Counted from the stretch's first letter, positions 8,854 through 17,739 are shown. The stretch is DNA of 17,811 nucleotides from Amoebophrya sp. AT5.2 (GCA_005223375.1 RXOD01004837.1:1-17811), one strand, 5' to 3'. A program made the numbers and translations. The notes: generated by a model from the letters alone, not told the origin.

Positions 8854-9802
8854 CGCGGTGATCCGATCAGGCCTAACAGGTACTTGTACTTTATTCTTAG
8901 CTTAAAAAAATTAAATCACGTATCCTAGGTAGAAACATACACTCCATAGACACTCCTGGTGCAGGTTCTTGCGAGGTCGTGCTTCGGAAGTTCTACAAAA
9001 CGTTCGTATAGCCGAACCGTAGTCACTATCTAAATAAACGTAATGGATTGGGATTCGATGCGGAAAGTCAGTACAGCTACTGTAACTGTACGGGGATGAC
9101 TACTTAGGAAAAAAGAGGCACCGATAGCCATCAATTTTCCGAAACGTTCCTTGATCCATCCGATCAACCAACGTACGCGATGTGAACGTAAGGATCCATT
9201 ACAACGAATTACAGTCACGAGCGGATCTGAATCCGGAGTGGGGCAATGTTTTTTTTTCCACTGCATTGCGGTATTTTCACGAGAAAGAGAACGGCTGGAG
9301 CTCTGAGCATGTTTCTCATGCGCCAGACACATCAGTTCTTTCGAAAATAATCAAAATCGGTCGCGCTCATCGGTCGGTTTCTGGGGGATAGCTTCGCTGC
9401 AGCGCTTCTTGGTCAGTCGGCTTTCGCCTTTCCACCTTCTTCCCTGGCTTTCATACTTCTGGGCAGTACGAGTAATCACTGCAGCCACCACATGTCAGTG
9501 GAGTACAAAAAATGAATCGTGAATACGCGGTAGCTTCACGCTTTACCTATGCCCAGTACACCACCCTGCTCGGTGGTCCCACAAAAGTCGTCCACATGCT
9601 CGAGCTAACCCCTATTAATGAAGTGATGAAATATGAAAGCAAGGTGTGAATGTCGCCGGACGTACGAGTTTTAATATTAATGAGAATAGGCTTTTCCGTC
9701 TGCATCCTCCTGTTGCAGGTCTCACATCCGCGAAATCGGATTCCTCGCCACCGAGCCCTCCATTCGCATTCCCATATAATTCGCACCATAAACGAATGAA
9801 TG
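8854..9802. other. Non-genic region between MBF1 and the 664-aa gene
   Basis: There is no supported gene in about 950 bases. Short ORFs on both strands lack motifs. The stretch nearest 9802 is presumably MBF1 3' sequence, and the stretch nearest 8854 the 5' flank of the 664-aa gene. I see no repeats shared with the rest of the window. Confidence 0.45.
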
Positions 9803-10509
9803 TTACTCCTTCTTTTTCTGCTTGGGGATTTTGGGCAGGGGTGCGCCGAGGACGCGGTTAAGCTTCTGGATGATGGCGCCTTCTGGCACGGCTTTCCCGC
9901 TCTCGTAGTCCCGGATGATTGCGGGCGCCAGGTTGCATTTCTGCGCCAAATCAGCTTGCGTCAACCCCTTCGCCGTGCGCAACTTCATCAGCGCCTGCTT
10001 AAACTCGGTGGGAATCTGTAGTGGTTGTTAAACGTACGTATAGCTTGTACTCAGGTACACCTACAAGGATGCATTTCAAGGTAAGTAAGTTTAGTAGTAC
10101 CTCCTTGTGCTTGTAGCTCCCGGTGTCTTCGTCGAGTGCCTTGGAGTTGGTGGGTCCGAGACTGTGGTTGGCGGCGCCGAATTTATTCTCCACGTCCACC
10201 TGCCCTTGTCGCTGTGCGTTCGCCTGCGCCGTCTTCGACTTGGCGCTGCCACCTGGTGCGGTCAAGTTGGATTACGTGGCACTTCCAATTTCCGGGTGCC
10301 AAGCTATGAATGTATCGCACCAACCAACAGGCTGTGTGTTGTAAAAAAAAGAAGTGTGCTTATGATTTGTTCATGTTTCATTCTGATAGATTCTGATTTT
10401 TCATTTTCCATGCTGCAAGATCAAGTTCAAGACTGGTATTAATTTACAGTTTAGTACCTGCTGGCTTCGACCAGCCGTAGGCCGGGCCGTCAAGCGAGTT
10501 CTGGTTCAT
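9803..10509 (-). CDS. MBF1: Multiprotein bridging factor 1 (transcription coactivator), three exons, 138 aa
   Basis: Proposed exons are 10509-10458, 10252-10101 and 10015-9803. The N-terminal part MNQNSLDGPAYGWSKPAG stands where MBF1 normally has its QDW..V..K segment. The linker then reads KTAQANAQRQGQ and VENKFGAANHS, followed by LDEDTGSYKHKEIPTEFKQAL. The C-terminal Cro/C1-type helix-turn-helix is clear: RTAKGLTQADLAQKCNLAPA, then IRDYESGKAVPEGAIIQKLN and RVLGAPL, with a lysine-rich end (KQKKKE) and TAA at 9803-9805. MBF1 bridges DNA-bound activators to TBP and also associates with stalled ribosomes in other eukaryotes. The length is normal (about 140-150). Both introns are GT-AG and start GTACTA. 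The N-terminal segment is more divergent than usual. Confidence 0.93.
10016..10100 (-). other. MBF1 intron 2 (GT-AG, 85 nt)
   Basis: The donor is GAG|GTACTACTAAAC and the acceptor CTACAG|ATT, phase 0, joining KHKE to IPTEF exactly where MBF1 is continuous. The two ends share an imperfect inverted repeat, TAAAC(T/G)TAC(T/G)TA. Confidence 0.85.
10253..10457 (-). other. MBF1 intron 1 (GT-AG, 205 nt)
   Basis: The donor is GCAG|GTACTAAAC and the acceptor ACCAG|GTGG, phase 1. CAGGT is present at both ends, so the junction could slide within a 5-base direct repeat. In-frame TAA codons inside show it is not coding. Confidence 0.8.
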
Positions 10510-10550
10510 CTTGGAAGGCGTAGGCCGTCAAGCGAGTTGGAGTTCGGATG
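10458..10550 (-). repeat. Short direct repeat across the MBF1 start
   Basis: AACTCGCTTGACGGC occurs twice on the minus strand, just before the ATG and just after it. Each copy is followed by CCTACG, the downstream one after a 4-base insertion. The copies start about 40 bases apart. The downstream copy encodes NSLDG in the N-terminal exon. Confidence 0.8.
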
Positions 10551-11165
10551 AATGAGATTTTTAGTAGAGTCTCATCTAACTGCTGTCGTATACCTACTCG
10601 TCTGAATCTGTAAGGGGGGAATGAAGAAGAAGTAGAAGACGAACGGGCTAAAAAGGGCTACAAAGGGTCGAGAGCCTGTCGGAAACTTGTTTTCGCGAGA
10701 AAATCTTCCGGTTCCGGTTGAAGATGCTGATCGAAATAGGTACCGAAGGAGGATCGTAGGATGTCAAATGATCACGAGTTTCTCTGATGAATGTGGTGCG
10801 GGCTTGGCACTGATCGAAAACGAAAAACCGAATTTGCATTGCAGTGCATGGCGGCCTTTGACAGCAGATGGAAGAACATCATTCCTGGGTCGTTGCGTTC
10901 ATCTTGTCTCAAGTCTGTCTCTAACGGCGTTTGTTCCAAAGTTCAATTTAGCTTCAAACCGCTCGCGTAAAATGTGGTCCGGCGTCGCCAAAATTTTTCC
11001 TTCATCGCCATGATTACAGCAAAATCTGCCATGCCATCTTCCAATACAAATTTAGCACATTCGACTCCGAGCGATGTAGAAATAGAATTTCTATCTGATA
11101 TACTCTTAATTTCTCTTTTTCAACATCAATTCACTGCCCCCCATTGATGTTCAACAAATCGATCC
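10510..11165. other. Non-genic region upstream of MBF1
   Basis: Apart from the short repeat at its left edge I see no gene. A plus-strand frame is open over about 10690-11010, but it starts from TTG and shows no motif. This stretch should hold the MBF1 promoter and the 3' end of the 11.2 kb gene. Confidence 0.45.
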
Positions 11166-11387
11166 TCACCTCACCGACTTAATCTTTCCGACCCCGTTCC
11201 CCTTCCCCGTTAGGCTATTTAGCTTTGCCCCTCCCGCTCCCGCAGCGCCCTTCGGGCTGTTGCTCCGCACTACGGTGACGTTCCGGCCCCACATCGAGTT
11301 GGCGAACATGCGTTTCGGCAAAATCGGCTTCCAGAACGGTCCGTGCCCGTACATTTTGAGGGGTAAAAAACCCATTTTCGGCGGCAT
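11166..11387 (-). CDS. Small basic protein of unknown function, 73 aa (possibly a first exon)
   Basis: The ATG at 11387 is preceded by an in-frame TAA three bases upstream (GAATAAATG). The product starts MPPKMGFLPLKMYGHGPFWK and continues PILPKRMFANSMWGRN, then a glycine/serine/lysine tail ending GKIKSVR. It is strongly basic. I do not recognise the family; size and charge would suit a small ribosomal or organellar protein, but no signature supports that. The end reads KSVR then TGA inside GTGAGGTGAGG. A donor there could make this the first exon of a longer gene. The opening 30 bases recur near 17760-17790. Confidence 0.5.
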   Translation of the reverse strand: MPPKMGFLPLKMYGHGPFWKPILPKRMFANSMWGRNVTVVRSNSPKGAAGAGGAKLNSLTGKGNGVGKIKSVR

Positions 11388-11414
11388 TTATTCTGGCACG
11401 TCGTTGATTTGGCT
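11352..11414 (-). repeat. Copy of a ~60-base sequence also at 17751-17811
   Basis: Thirty of 32 bases match across the central block (plus strand GAGGGGT(A/G)AAAAACCCATTTT and GGCGGCATTT), with weaker similarity beyond. Here it spans the 5' flank and first codons (MPPKMGFLPL) of the small basic gene. Confidence 0.85.
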
Positions 11415-11743
11415 GCTACTACGACCGACTACGTGACGAAATACAAGACGAAATACGAGACAACACAGACAAACTCCTGGCACTTCCTGGCTGTCAATTT
11501 GCGACGCTGGCTCCCTCCCTAGCTGTAGTGGGAGCACAACGGGACCAAACACAGGACAAAATATGACACGAAATACAAGAGAATGCAAGCCACACCTTAG
11601 GCAAGTCATGCGAGACCATAGCTACGCGACGAGCCACATCGGACTCCCTTGAAATCCAGGTGTGCCATGGCGAGAAAGTACAGCGGAAGCACGGCGTGGA
11701 AGCCGCGGCATGTCCAGGGAAATAGGCTTTTGTTTTCCTCCCC
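11388..11743. other. Intergenic stretch rich in CGAAATAC-type words
   Basis: There is no gene. On the plus strand, ACGAAATAC(A/G)AG occurs at 11437, 11448 and near 11569, with related ACACAGGACAAAATA near 11550. Similar words occur near 1229 in a phosphatase intron, near 2419, and near 16289 in an intron. The role is unknown. Confidence 0.5.
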
Positions 11744-12670
11744 TTAATACATCTTCGAATACGCCACCGCGTACCCAGTCAGTTCCGAGTTCGCCTGGGG
11801 ATAATTCCACTGCTTGCCGGAGACGTCGTTACGCCGCAACTTCTCCGACAACGAGAAAAACGACTGCTCACCTTCTCTCTTCTTCTCGAGAGTTCTCCTC
11901 GTCCCCCGGTACGCGCGCATCCACCACCGCCCGTAGCACTGGTTGCCGGTGGCCGGAAGCTGGTGTCGTTGGGGCGCGATGGCAGGGATAGCTCTAGCTT
12001 TTACAAGTATGGACGAGGAAGTACCTATAACAGTGAGTCCCCTCCATCACCTCGTCCACCGGCGACCACCATTGCGGGCGCTGATGCATTGATATTAGAA
12101 AGACAGTTGTGTAAGCACCTCTTCACTCTTTTCTTCCCGCTCCACCACTTCGGAGGCTGCCACAGCCCGTTTTTTCGCTTCAGGGGCCAAAAGCGCCCCG
12201 CGCCCGAAGTCGTCCTCTGCTTCCAGCAATGTTTTCATCCCGCCCGCGGAGACTCTCCCTTTGCTCCGTGCACATCCCCCGACAGCACCTTCCACCACCA
12301 CCGCCCGCGGCCGGCTTTTCTTTTCCTTTTCCCCCGCCGGACAATTATCTCCGAGAAGATCGCCTCCAACTGCATCTTTCTGTTGTTGAGCTACTACACC
12401 ATCTCCTTCGTCGTCCCCGTCACGGACGACTCTGTCCCCCCCAACCCTCACATCGACCTCGTCGTCCAGGAGCGAGCGCAGAAACGAGTGCGGCACGTTT
12501 TGTGGCTTCACCGCCAGCAGGTTTTTTTCGATGCTTTTCGGGTGGAGGAAGAAGTCGGTTTTGATCTGGATGTGCCTGTTCTCCTTGTTCACTTTCTCGA
12601 TCAGCAGCCGGTTCTTCTGCAGCGGAGACTGCTGCGTAGCCAGGTGCACCCGCGTCTTCCGGTGCCACAT
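11744..12670 (-). CDS. Unknown charged protein, two exons, about 274 aa
   Basis: Proposed exons are 12670-12127 and 12024-11744. The first ATG in frame starts MWHRKTRVHLATQQSPLQKN, followed by RLLIEKVNKENRHIQIKTDF, a basic helical region. An acidic, glycine/alanine-rich middle follows. After the intron the frame gives NQCYGRWWMRAYRGTRRTL, then SLSEKLRRNDVSGKQWNYPQ, ending TGYAVAYSKMY and TAA at 11744-11746. Codon use and aromatic-rich blocks in exon 2 look coding. An upstream extension (FEDYLPTSRKTDKNTN) is open and would need a 5' exon. The NRLLIEKVNKEN piece recalls CFAP97-type proteins, but the rest does not fit, so no family is called. Confidence 0.5.
12025..12126 (-). other. Predicted intron of the 11.7-12.7 kb gene (GT-AG, 102 nt)
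   Basis: The donor is AAGA|GTGAAG and the acceptor TTATAG|GTACTT, phase 1, giving AGT ACT TCC. A second possible donor six bases on (GAG|GTGCTT) shares AGGT(G/A)CTT with the acceptor side but leads to a stop after seven codons. Both are consistent with a GT-AG intron here. Confidence 0.45.
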
Positions 12671-13231
12671 ATTCGTGTTTTTATCAGTCTTCCGACTTGT
12701 CGGCAAGTAGTCCTCAAAAGCAGCTTATTACGCAGGATTAGAGGTGCATCCATTGATTCAGATTCGTGACAGTGAAGTACAAAACCACGCCCGAAGAAGC
12801 TCTCGATGGCAGAAACAATGCTCGATGGGAAAAACCAAGCAACAGTGCAGATCGCCCCATACAAAAAAGAAAGATCAGGAAAGCGTGGATGCACCTGAGG
12901 CCCGGCAATAAAAATGTTGAAGAGTTGTAGTCAGACACAGCGACATAGAAGCCGCGTTTGCATTGTCATTTGGAGCACGAACACCGGGAAAAATCAATCT
13001 TACAACCTCCACGTTTCGAATAAACTTGCACCCCCAGTTCCGTTCTCGTTCTTGCACAGAAACTTTGACTTCTGTTCTACTTTCCGATCACAATACGAGT
13101 AGCTTCCTTTAGCAGGCACGCATTTAAAAATCAAATTTACTGCCGGCATACTAGCCTATGTCTGGAATAAATAGACGGCTCTTGATCGAGGCGATGAGAG
13201 ACCGCTCGTTTGGGACGCATCGAGAAAAGCC
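12671..13231. other. Non-genic region containing a 155-base inverted-repeat element
   Basis: No gene is supported. AGGTGCATCCA at 12742-12752 and its reverse complement at 12886-12896 bound a 133-base interior. The rest includes short open frames without motifs and may contain the 5' end of the neighbouring gene or an intron. Confidence 0.45.
12742..12896. repeat. Small element bounded by 11-base perfect inverted repeats
   Basis: The arms are AGGTGCATCCA and TGGATGCACCT, 155 bases end to end. The arms begin AGGT, the favoured intron target in this window. There is no clear target duplication beyond CT. It could be a miniature inverted-repeat element or an intron whose exons I cannot place. 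Confidence 0.6.
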
Positions 13232-13942
13232 TCACAGATTCTCTTCTTCCCATGGGTCAAGCGTCACTTCTTCATGTGCATGTTCTTCCACAGGCCGAGA
13301 AAGATCCCCTCCTGGATTCCATGAACCAGCGCCACGGCGGGTTCTTTCCCGTTCACCCCCACCATTTCTCTCCTGCACTCCACAGGGGTCTCGTGCGCGC
13401 TTCATCTGTAGCCGCTGCCTCGAGGGCCGCGGCAAGTTGGACACCTGCGCTGCAGAGGTAGAAACTCCCCGTTCGTTGACTTTAACGTGATTTTTATCGA
13501 CGCCGGGTATTCGCAGCACCGGGACGTTGGGGTATGAGTCGACCGTATCTCGTACGTCTGGCTCGCCCTCGTCTTGTTCTGCGACTCCGGCGGAGGGAGT
13601 TAGAAAGGACCGCATCAGAGCAGGAGGCGCCGACGTTGCGCTGGAGGCCGACCTATCACTCCACCGATGGCTGGTACCGACGGATGTGGTGGGAGAGGAC
13701 AGCCCGACTCCACCTGTCTCCAGCCCTTTCCGACGCTCCAATTGGGCGAGATCCAGGTGCGGAATCACCGTCGCCTGTCCGGTGCGCGGATTCACGAAGA
13801 CGTGGTCCTTGGGAGGCGGATTGTGGTCCTCCGACGAAATTTTGGGGGTCTCGCCCGTGGAAGCTGCTCCGACGGCGAGGTGGACACAAAAGTGCGCCTG
13901 CACGAAAACTCGGGCTGCGACGCTCAAGCAAAAATACTTCAT
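13232..13942 (-). CDS. Putative secreted protein of unknown function, 236 aa
   Basis: ATG at 13942 is preceded by an in-frame TAA about 18 bases upstream. The N-terminus MKYFCLSVAARVFVQAHFCV then HLAVGAAS reads as a signal peptide with likely cleavage near residues 25-28. A motif-like patch follows (KDHVFVNPRTGQATVIPHLD). The remainder is serine/proline/arginine-rich and probably disordered, ending EEVTLDPWEEENL before TGA. No domain is recognised. The stop lies in AATCT|GTGAGG, a possible donor, so the gene may continue. The alternative frame overlapping the first 100 codons lacks an ATG. Confidence 0.55.
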   Translation of the reverse strand: MKYFCLSVAARVFVQAHFCVHLAVGAASTGETPKISSEDHNPPPKDHVFVNPRTGQATVIPHLDLAQLERRKGLETGGVGLSSPTTSVGTSHRWSDRSASSATSAPPALMRSFLTPSAGVAEQDEGEPDVRDTVDSYPNVPVLRIPGVDKNHVKVNERGVSTSAAQVSNLPRPSRQRLQMKRARDPCGVQERNGGGERERTRRGAGSWNPGGDLSRPVEEHAHEEVTLDPWEEENL

Positions 13943-14244
13943 CTTTCGTGTACTTACTTACGACTCTCCTGTAGTTGTGCAACTTCTTTACGGTTTAGCA
14001 CTAGACGCACTGGCTAGAACGAGGGTACAAAATGCACGGCCTGGGCCCCGGAATTGAGTTTGTATGCGGCTTTTGATGGAGGATTACTGGTCGGTACTAC
14101 AGATGTTCACCAATGACTCTTCTATCATACAAGAACCGGCACGGCTAGGGTCGCGAGGAGATTTTTACCATCGATTGAATCTTGCGGCCTCTCGTGGACA
14201 TGGACGAGATCGTGAAAGAATTTTTTAAAAAAGAAACAACCCAC

Positions 14245-14318
14245 CTGACGTTGGGATCGCGCGCAACCTCGAACAGGTGTCCTCGAAAATCGGCTTTCGG
14301 TCCATTTCGTTTTTTCAT
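14245..14318 (-). CDS. Possible small exon
   Basis: ATG at 14318 follows an in-frame TGA and gives MKKRNGPKADFRGHLFEVAR then DPNV before a donor-like CAG|GTGGGT. It may be the first exon of the secreted protein gene or of an unknown gene. A second frame starting at ATG 14340 (MAERFEIDEKTKWTE) is also open, so the choice is uncertain. Confidence 0.22.
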
Positions 14319-14450
14319 CGATCTCAAATCTTTCTGCCATCAAAGAAAGCTCGGCGCAAATCGAAAGAATCCGACCAGAAAAGCTGAGTGGGTGCGTTTA
14401 AAAGTTTAGCTTCGTGTCATCGAAGGCATAGACAGGACTTATGCCGTCGT

Positions 14451-14535
14451 AGGAGTTGTTGTTCAATGTGCAAACATCCTTTGCCTTATTTCTCCTTAGG
14501 AGTTGTTGTTCAATGTGCAAACATCCTTTGCCTTA
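14451..14535 (+). repeat. Exact 38-base direct repeat, period 47
   Basis: Copies at 14451-14488 and 14498-14535 are identical, beginning AGGAGTTGTTGTTCAATGTG and ending TTGCCTTA, separated by nine bases. The perfect match suggests a recent duplication. It begins with AGG and is in a non-coding stretch. Confidence 0.95.
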
Positions 14536-14678
14536 AAGGATCTTTGTCCTGGCCTTGATTCGGTTGTCAACTTAACCTTCCTTCGTCTTCAATTTCATAG
14601 CCAATTCCGTATGATCCAAACGTACAACATCTTCGCTACTGTAGTCCACTGAATGCGCGACTCGTTGACGCTAGTCGA

Positions 14679-17600
14679 TCACGCCGGCTTCAGCGCCTTC
14701 ATCTGATTTAAAATCTGGTCCAATTCATCCCGTTGGCACAGCAGCATTTTTTCCTTGCGGGCGAGCACTTTTTTCAGCTCGGCCACCTCGTGCTGCTGTA
14801 TGCGGAGCTCGGTCTCCAGCGAAATCTCCCGTTTTTTACACTCCTCGCGCATGCGCTCCGTCTTCTGCACGAGTTCCTTCTCGAGGTACGTGACGGTCGA
14901 CGCGAGCTGGCGCAAATTCTGCGGCAATGACCGCTCGGCGTTCGCGGATTGAAGCAGCCCGGAAAGGAGGTCGACCTTATAATTTTCAGTCGTGATTAGA
15001 TGATTTGTTTGGGGCATTTGGTTTTGGCCACATCGGATGAGAGCCATAATAGAGGGTGTTTTCAGTTTCGCACACGACTAGGGTGGGCTGATTCATCTCC
15101 GGAGAACGGAAACGATTCGTGATCATCCGCGATAAGTAGTCTTCAGACGAACGCGATATTAGGATGAGTACACGACCCGCCCCTAATGTACCTTATCCCT
15201 TAGTTTTCCGTTTTCCTCCTGCAGGCCGTCCTTCTGTCTGCCCAGTTCCGCGTTTTGCAGGGTCATGCGCGTCAGCTCCGTACCCTGCAGTTCCAGCCGC
15301 GTCGCCTCCGCCTGCTGCACTGCTGCCGGCTTCGAGACTGCTCCCGACTTTCGTCCATTTGTGGTCGTTGTTCCAGATGAGCTTTCGTCCCCCTCCGCCG
15401 GACACACGGCGTTCGCCGCCCCCGGCCCCGAGTTGAAGAAGTTCCTCCAGATCTGGTCCCCGGTCTGGCCTCCGGACTGCACCAGGTCTTGCAGCAGCAG
15501 CATCCAGTCGATCGCTCCTCCTGCCTCAGTAGAAGAAGCGCCGCTATTAACAGTGTTATTCTCATTCCCCCTCCCATTCACGGTCTTCGAGAAGAAGAGC
15601 ATGAGAGCCTCGAGCTCGGCTTCCGAAAGCAGGTCGGTTGGGGTCTCTGAATCGGGACCGGAGAGGGCGTCGAGGAACTGCGTACGAGTGACGACCGCGG
15701 TGAAGCCGGGGTCGTGGCGCCGGAAGGCGTTGAGGAGCGTCTCCCACTTGCCGCTGTTTCGCAGCTTGCGCAGGGAATGGAGGACGGAGGCGAAAGCACC
15801 TGAGTGATGATGGTGCGCGGGGAGAGATTTCACCGTCCGATAATTCGATGTGGATTGAATGATTGCTGCGGCGAAATAAAAGCCTTCTCTTCAGCCGACC
15901 GAGTTGATTTGACATGCAGGACACAAGAAGACATGATCAGTGGTACGTATTAGAAGAACAACATCATTTTTACTTGTTGCAATCGATCAAACCCAAGACT
16001 ATCGAATACATACCGAGTCCTCCCGCTGCGTCGCCCGCCTTTCCCCCCAGCAACAAAGCCTTCAGCTCCGGCCAGAAGACCTTTTTCGCCTCCCCGCATA
16101 GCCCCCCTGCGTCGTATTGCAGCTGCTTCAGCTCCCCGCTCCACGGCCCGCACCTCTGCACGGCGGCCAAAAAATCTTCCCATTTTAGCATCAGGCCCTC
16201 GTGGCTGTGGTTAGAGAGAGAAACAACCACCCATTTCCGGCTTCATTTCTGAGTGCATCTGATGCGGGCAATGTCGTAGTCTATCGGTGACGAAATACGG
16301 CACAGAACAATGCCAGTGATAGATACAAGACGTCAAGACTCACCGGCATCGGCGACCCGCTGTGACCGCCGATGACGTTGCAGCCGAGCGAAGTGAAGCC
16401 CGTCGCCGCTGCCTTCCTGCAGCTATTCGCCCTAGTGCAAGATACAACATTGATAGACATTCATAGTATTAGTACATCGACCAATCGCCGACCACTAGCA
16501 CTATCGCGAGTGGGAAATGGGTTGTCCTCGCCTGCTCCTCTTCGGCTTCCTAATGTGGTGCACCCGCAGGTCCTGCTCGAGGATTGGGAAGTCCTCGTTG
16601 ACAAAGTGCGTCTCCCGCCACCGCTCCGCGAACAGGTGGAAGGCAAGGGTGTTGGCGTTCCCGGCGACCGGGTTACCGCAGAACCGGTCGTTGGTTTCCG
16701 GGTCCAGTCCGTTGGCAACGGACAGCTTCTCCAACAGGCAGTGGTCCACCAAACTCCGCACTACGCCCAGATCCTCCTTCTCCACCGCGAGCCGGAGGCG
16801 GTGGAGGGAGTCCGTGGACGGGTAGGGCGCGGAGGAAGCCGCCTGCTGCTGGCGCACGTTGACGGAGTCAAGAAACCGGAGCAGGTGCTGCTTGGCCCTG
16901 TGGTGGCTTTTGTGGTCGGAGGACTCGGAGGATTGTGTAGTACTATCGGCCCCTGATGCATGGTGCCCGTTCTGAGGCAGACCGCCGACGGACTTCCTCT
17001 GGAACAAATCGCTTGCCCCGCGCTCGACCACGCCCAAAATGAGCGCCAGCGGGTGCGCGAGAAACTTCCGCAGCAACGACGGGGTGAACTGGATGAAGTC
17101 GCCGGGCTGCTTCGACGTCCCTGCCTGCGGAGGCGCGGAAGGAGTAGACGTCGCATGATAACTACTCTGGCCATGTTCTTTTCCCCCCTCCACCTCCATA
17201 TTGCCGTCCGGGCCCCCCGCATTAATTTCCCCGCCGCCGAGCGGAACCTCGTAATTAGCCTCGGCTCTCAGCCGCGCGGTGCTGCGGCTCTGGCCTGCCC
17301 TACTTTCCTCCATCCTTCTGACTAGGTCTCGGTTCCGCACTTCCGCATCCTGAAACCTGCGCTCCGCGCTTGCGAGCTGATCCTCCAACTCTTGCACTCT
17401 TCTTGCTCCGATGTTGGGCACGTTGTTGTTCACGTTGTTGATTCGCGAAACCGGCACCAGCGGGTCCTTCGACCGCAGCTTTCCCAAATAATACGACTTC
17501 TGGTGCTCCAGCTGCTTCTCCAAGTCTTTGATCCTGGATTTGTACACCGCAGTCTCGCGGTCGTGCTGAAGCTGCTGTCCTTCCTCCTGTGCTGCAGCTG

Positions 17601-17739
17601 CAGCACCACCCGCGATGCTCGTGAATGCGGGCTTGCTGTTGCTGGTATGACTCATCATACCACCGCTCTCCGCCGAGTTGTGCCTTTGCTCCGCCGCGCC
17701 TCCTCCTGCCGAAGCAGTAGATGAAGAACCTCCCAGCAT
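14679..17739 (-). CDS. Coiled-coil protein with EF-hand-like segments, five exons, 789 aa
   Basis: Proposed exons are 17739-16532, 16416-16344, 16197-16014, 15799-15192 and 14975-14679; all joins keep frame. The ATG is preceded by an in-frame TAA. Residues about 62-90 (SRIKDLEKQLEHQKSYYLGK) and 120-155 (VQELEDQLASAERRFQDAEV) are coiled coil. Residues 310-390 include LHRLRLAVEKEDLGVVRSLV, helical and ankyrin-like in feel. Exons 2-4 carry EF-hand-like helix-loop-helix patterns: LMLKWEDFLAAVQRC, then LLNAFRRHDPGFTAVVTRTQ with FLDALS, then LEALMLFFSKT. The loops lack a full set of acidic ligands, so calcium binding is doubtful. A serine/glycine linker and a second coiled coil (EKELVQKTERMREECKKREI) end the protein at TAA/TGA-side base 14679. 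Likely a cytoskeletal or scaffold protein, by composition only. Confidence 0.75.
14976..15191 (-). other. Predicted intron 4 of the coiled-coil gene (GT-AG, 216 nt)
   Basis: The donor GATAAG|GTACAT and acceptor TATAAG|GTCGAC are in phase 0. The seven-base direct repeat ATAAGGT stands at both ends, and the join links KLRDK to VDLLSGLL. The previous exon would stop two codons later without it. Confidence 0.75.
15800..16013 (-). other. Predicted intron 3 of the coiled-coil gene (GT-AG, 214 nt)
   Basis: The donor ACTCG|GTATGT and acceptor ACTCAG|GTGC join in phase 1 (GG|T codon), linking GGL to GAFASVLHSL. The short word ACTC(A)GGT stands at both ends. Confidence 0.7.
16198..16343 (-). other. 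Predicted intron 2 of the coiled-coil gene (GT-AG, 146 nt)
   Basis: The donor ATGCCG|GTGAGT is strong. The acceptor ACGAG|GGCCTG keeps phase 0. A better-looking acceptor seven bases upstream, after a pyrimidine tract (TCTCTCTCTAACCACAG), would shift frame relative to the next exon. It contains ACGAAATAC on the plus strand near 16289. Confidence 0.5.
16417..16531 (-). other. Predicted intron 1 of the coiled-coil gene (GC-AG, 115 nt)
   Basis: The donor AGCAG|GCGAGG and acceptor TGCAG|GAAGG join in phase 2 as AGC AGG AAG GCA. GCAGG stands at both ends. Exon 1 otherwise runs to TAG 31 bases on. No GT donor nearby gives the required phase. Confidence 0.6.

Larger units (their letters stand above)
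13943..14678. other. Mostly non-genic region with a possible small exon and a tandem duplication
   Basis: The region holds a possible 74-base exon at 14245-14318 and the exact duplication at 14451-14535. Otherwise there is no structure I can support. Confidence 0.45.

Noticed and set aside
9030..9332. A 100-codon minus-strand open frame
   Set aside because: No ATG at the start, no recognisable domain, and the composition resembles the surrounding non-coding sequence.
11963..12769. A 268-codon plus-strand open frame
   Set aside because: It lies opposite the 11.7-12.7 kb gene and is proline/arginine/serine-rich in the way antisense frames of GC-rich genes are. The minus frame has a natural ATG and an in-frame exon join.
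15950..16183. Alternative minus-strand frame overlapping exon 3 of the coiled-coil gene
   Set aside because: It is reached through the better-looking CCACAG acceptor, but it does not stay in phase with exon 4 and is glycine/arginine-rich without pattern. The chosen frame reads as a clear EF-hand-like helix.
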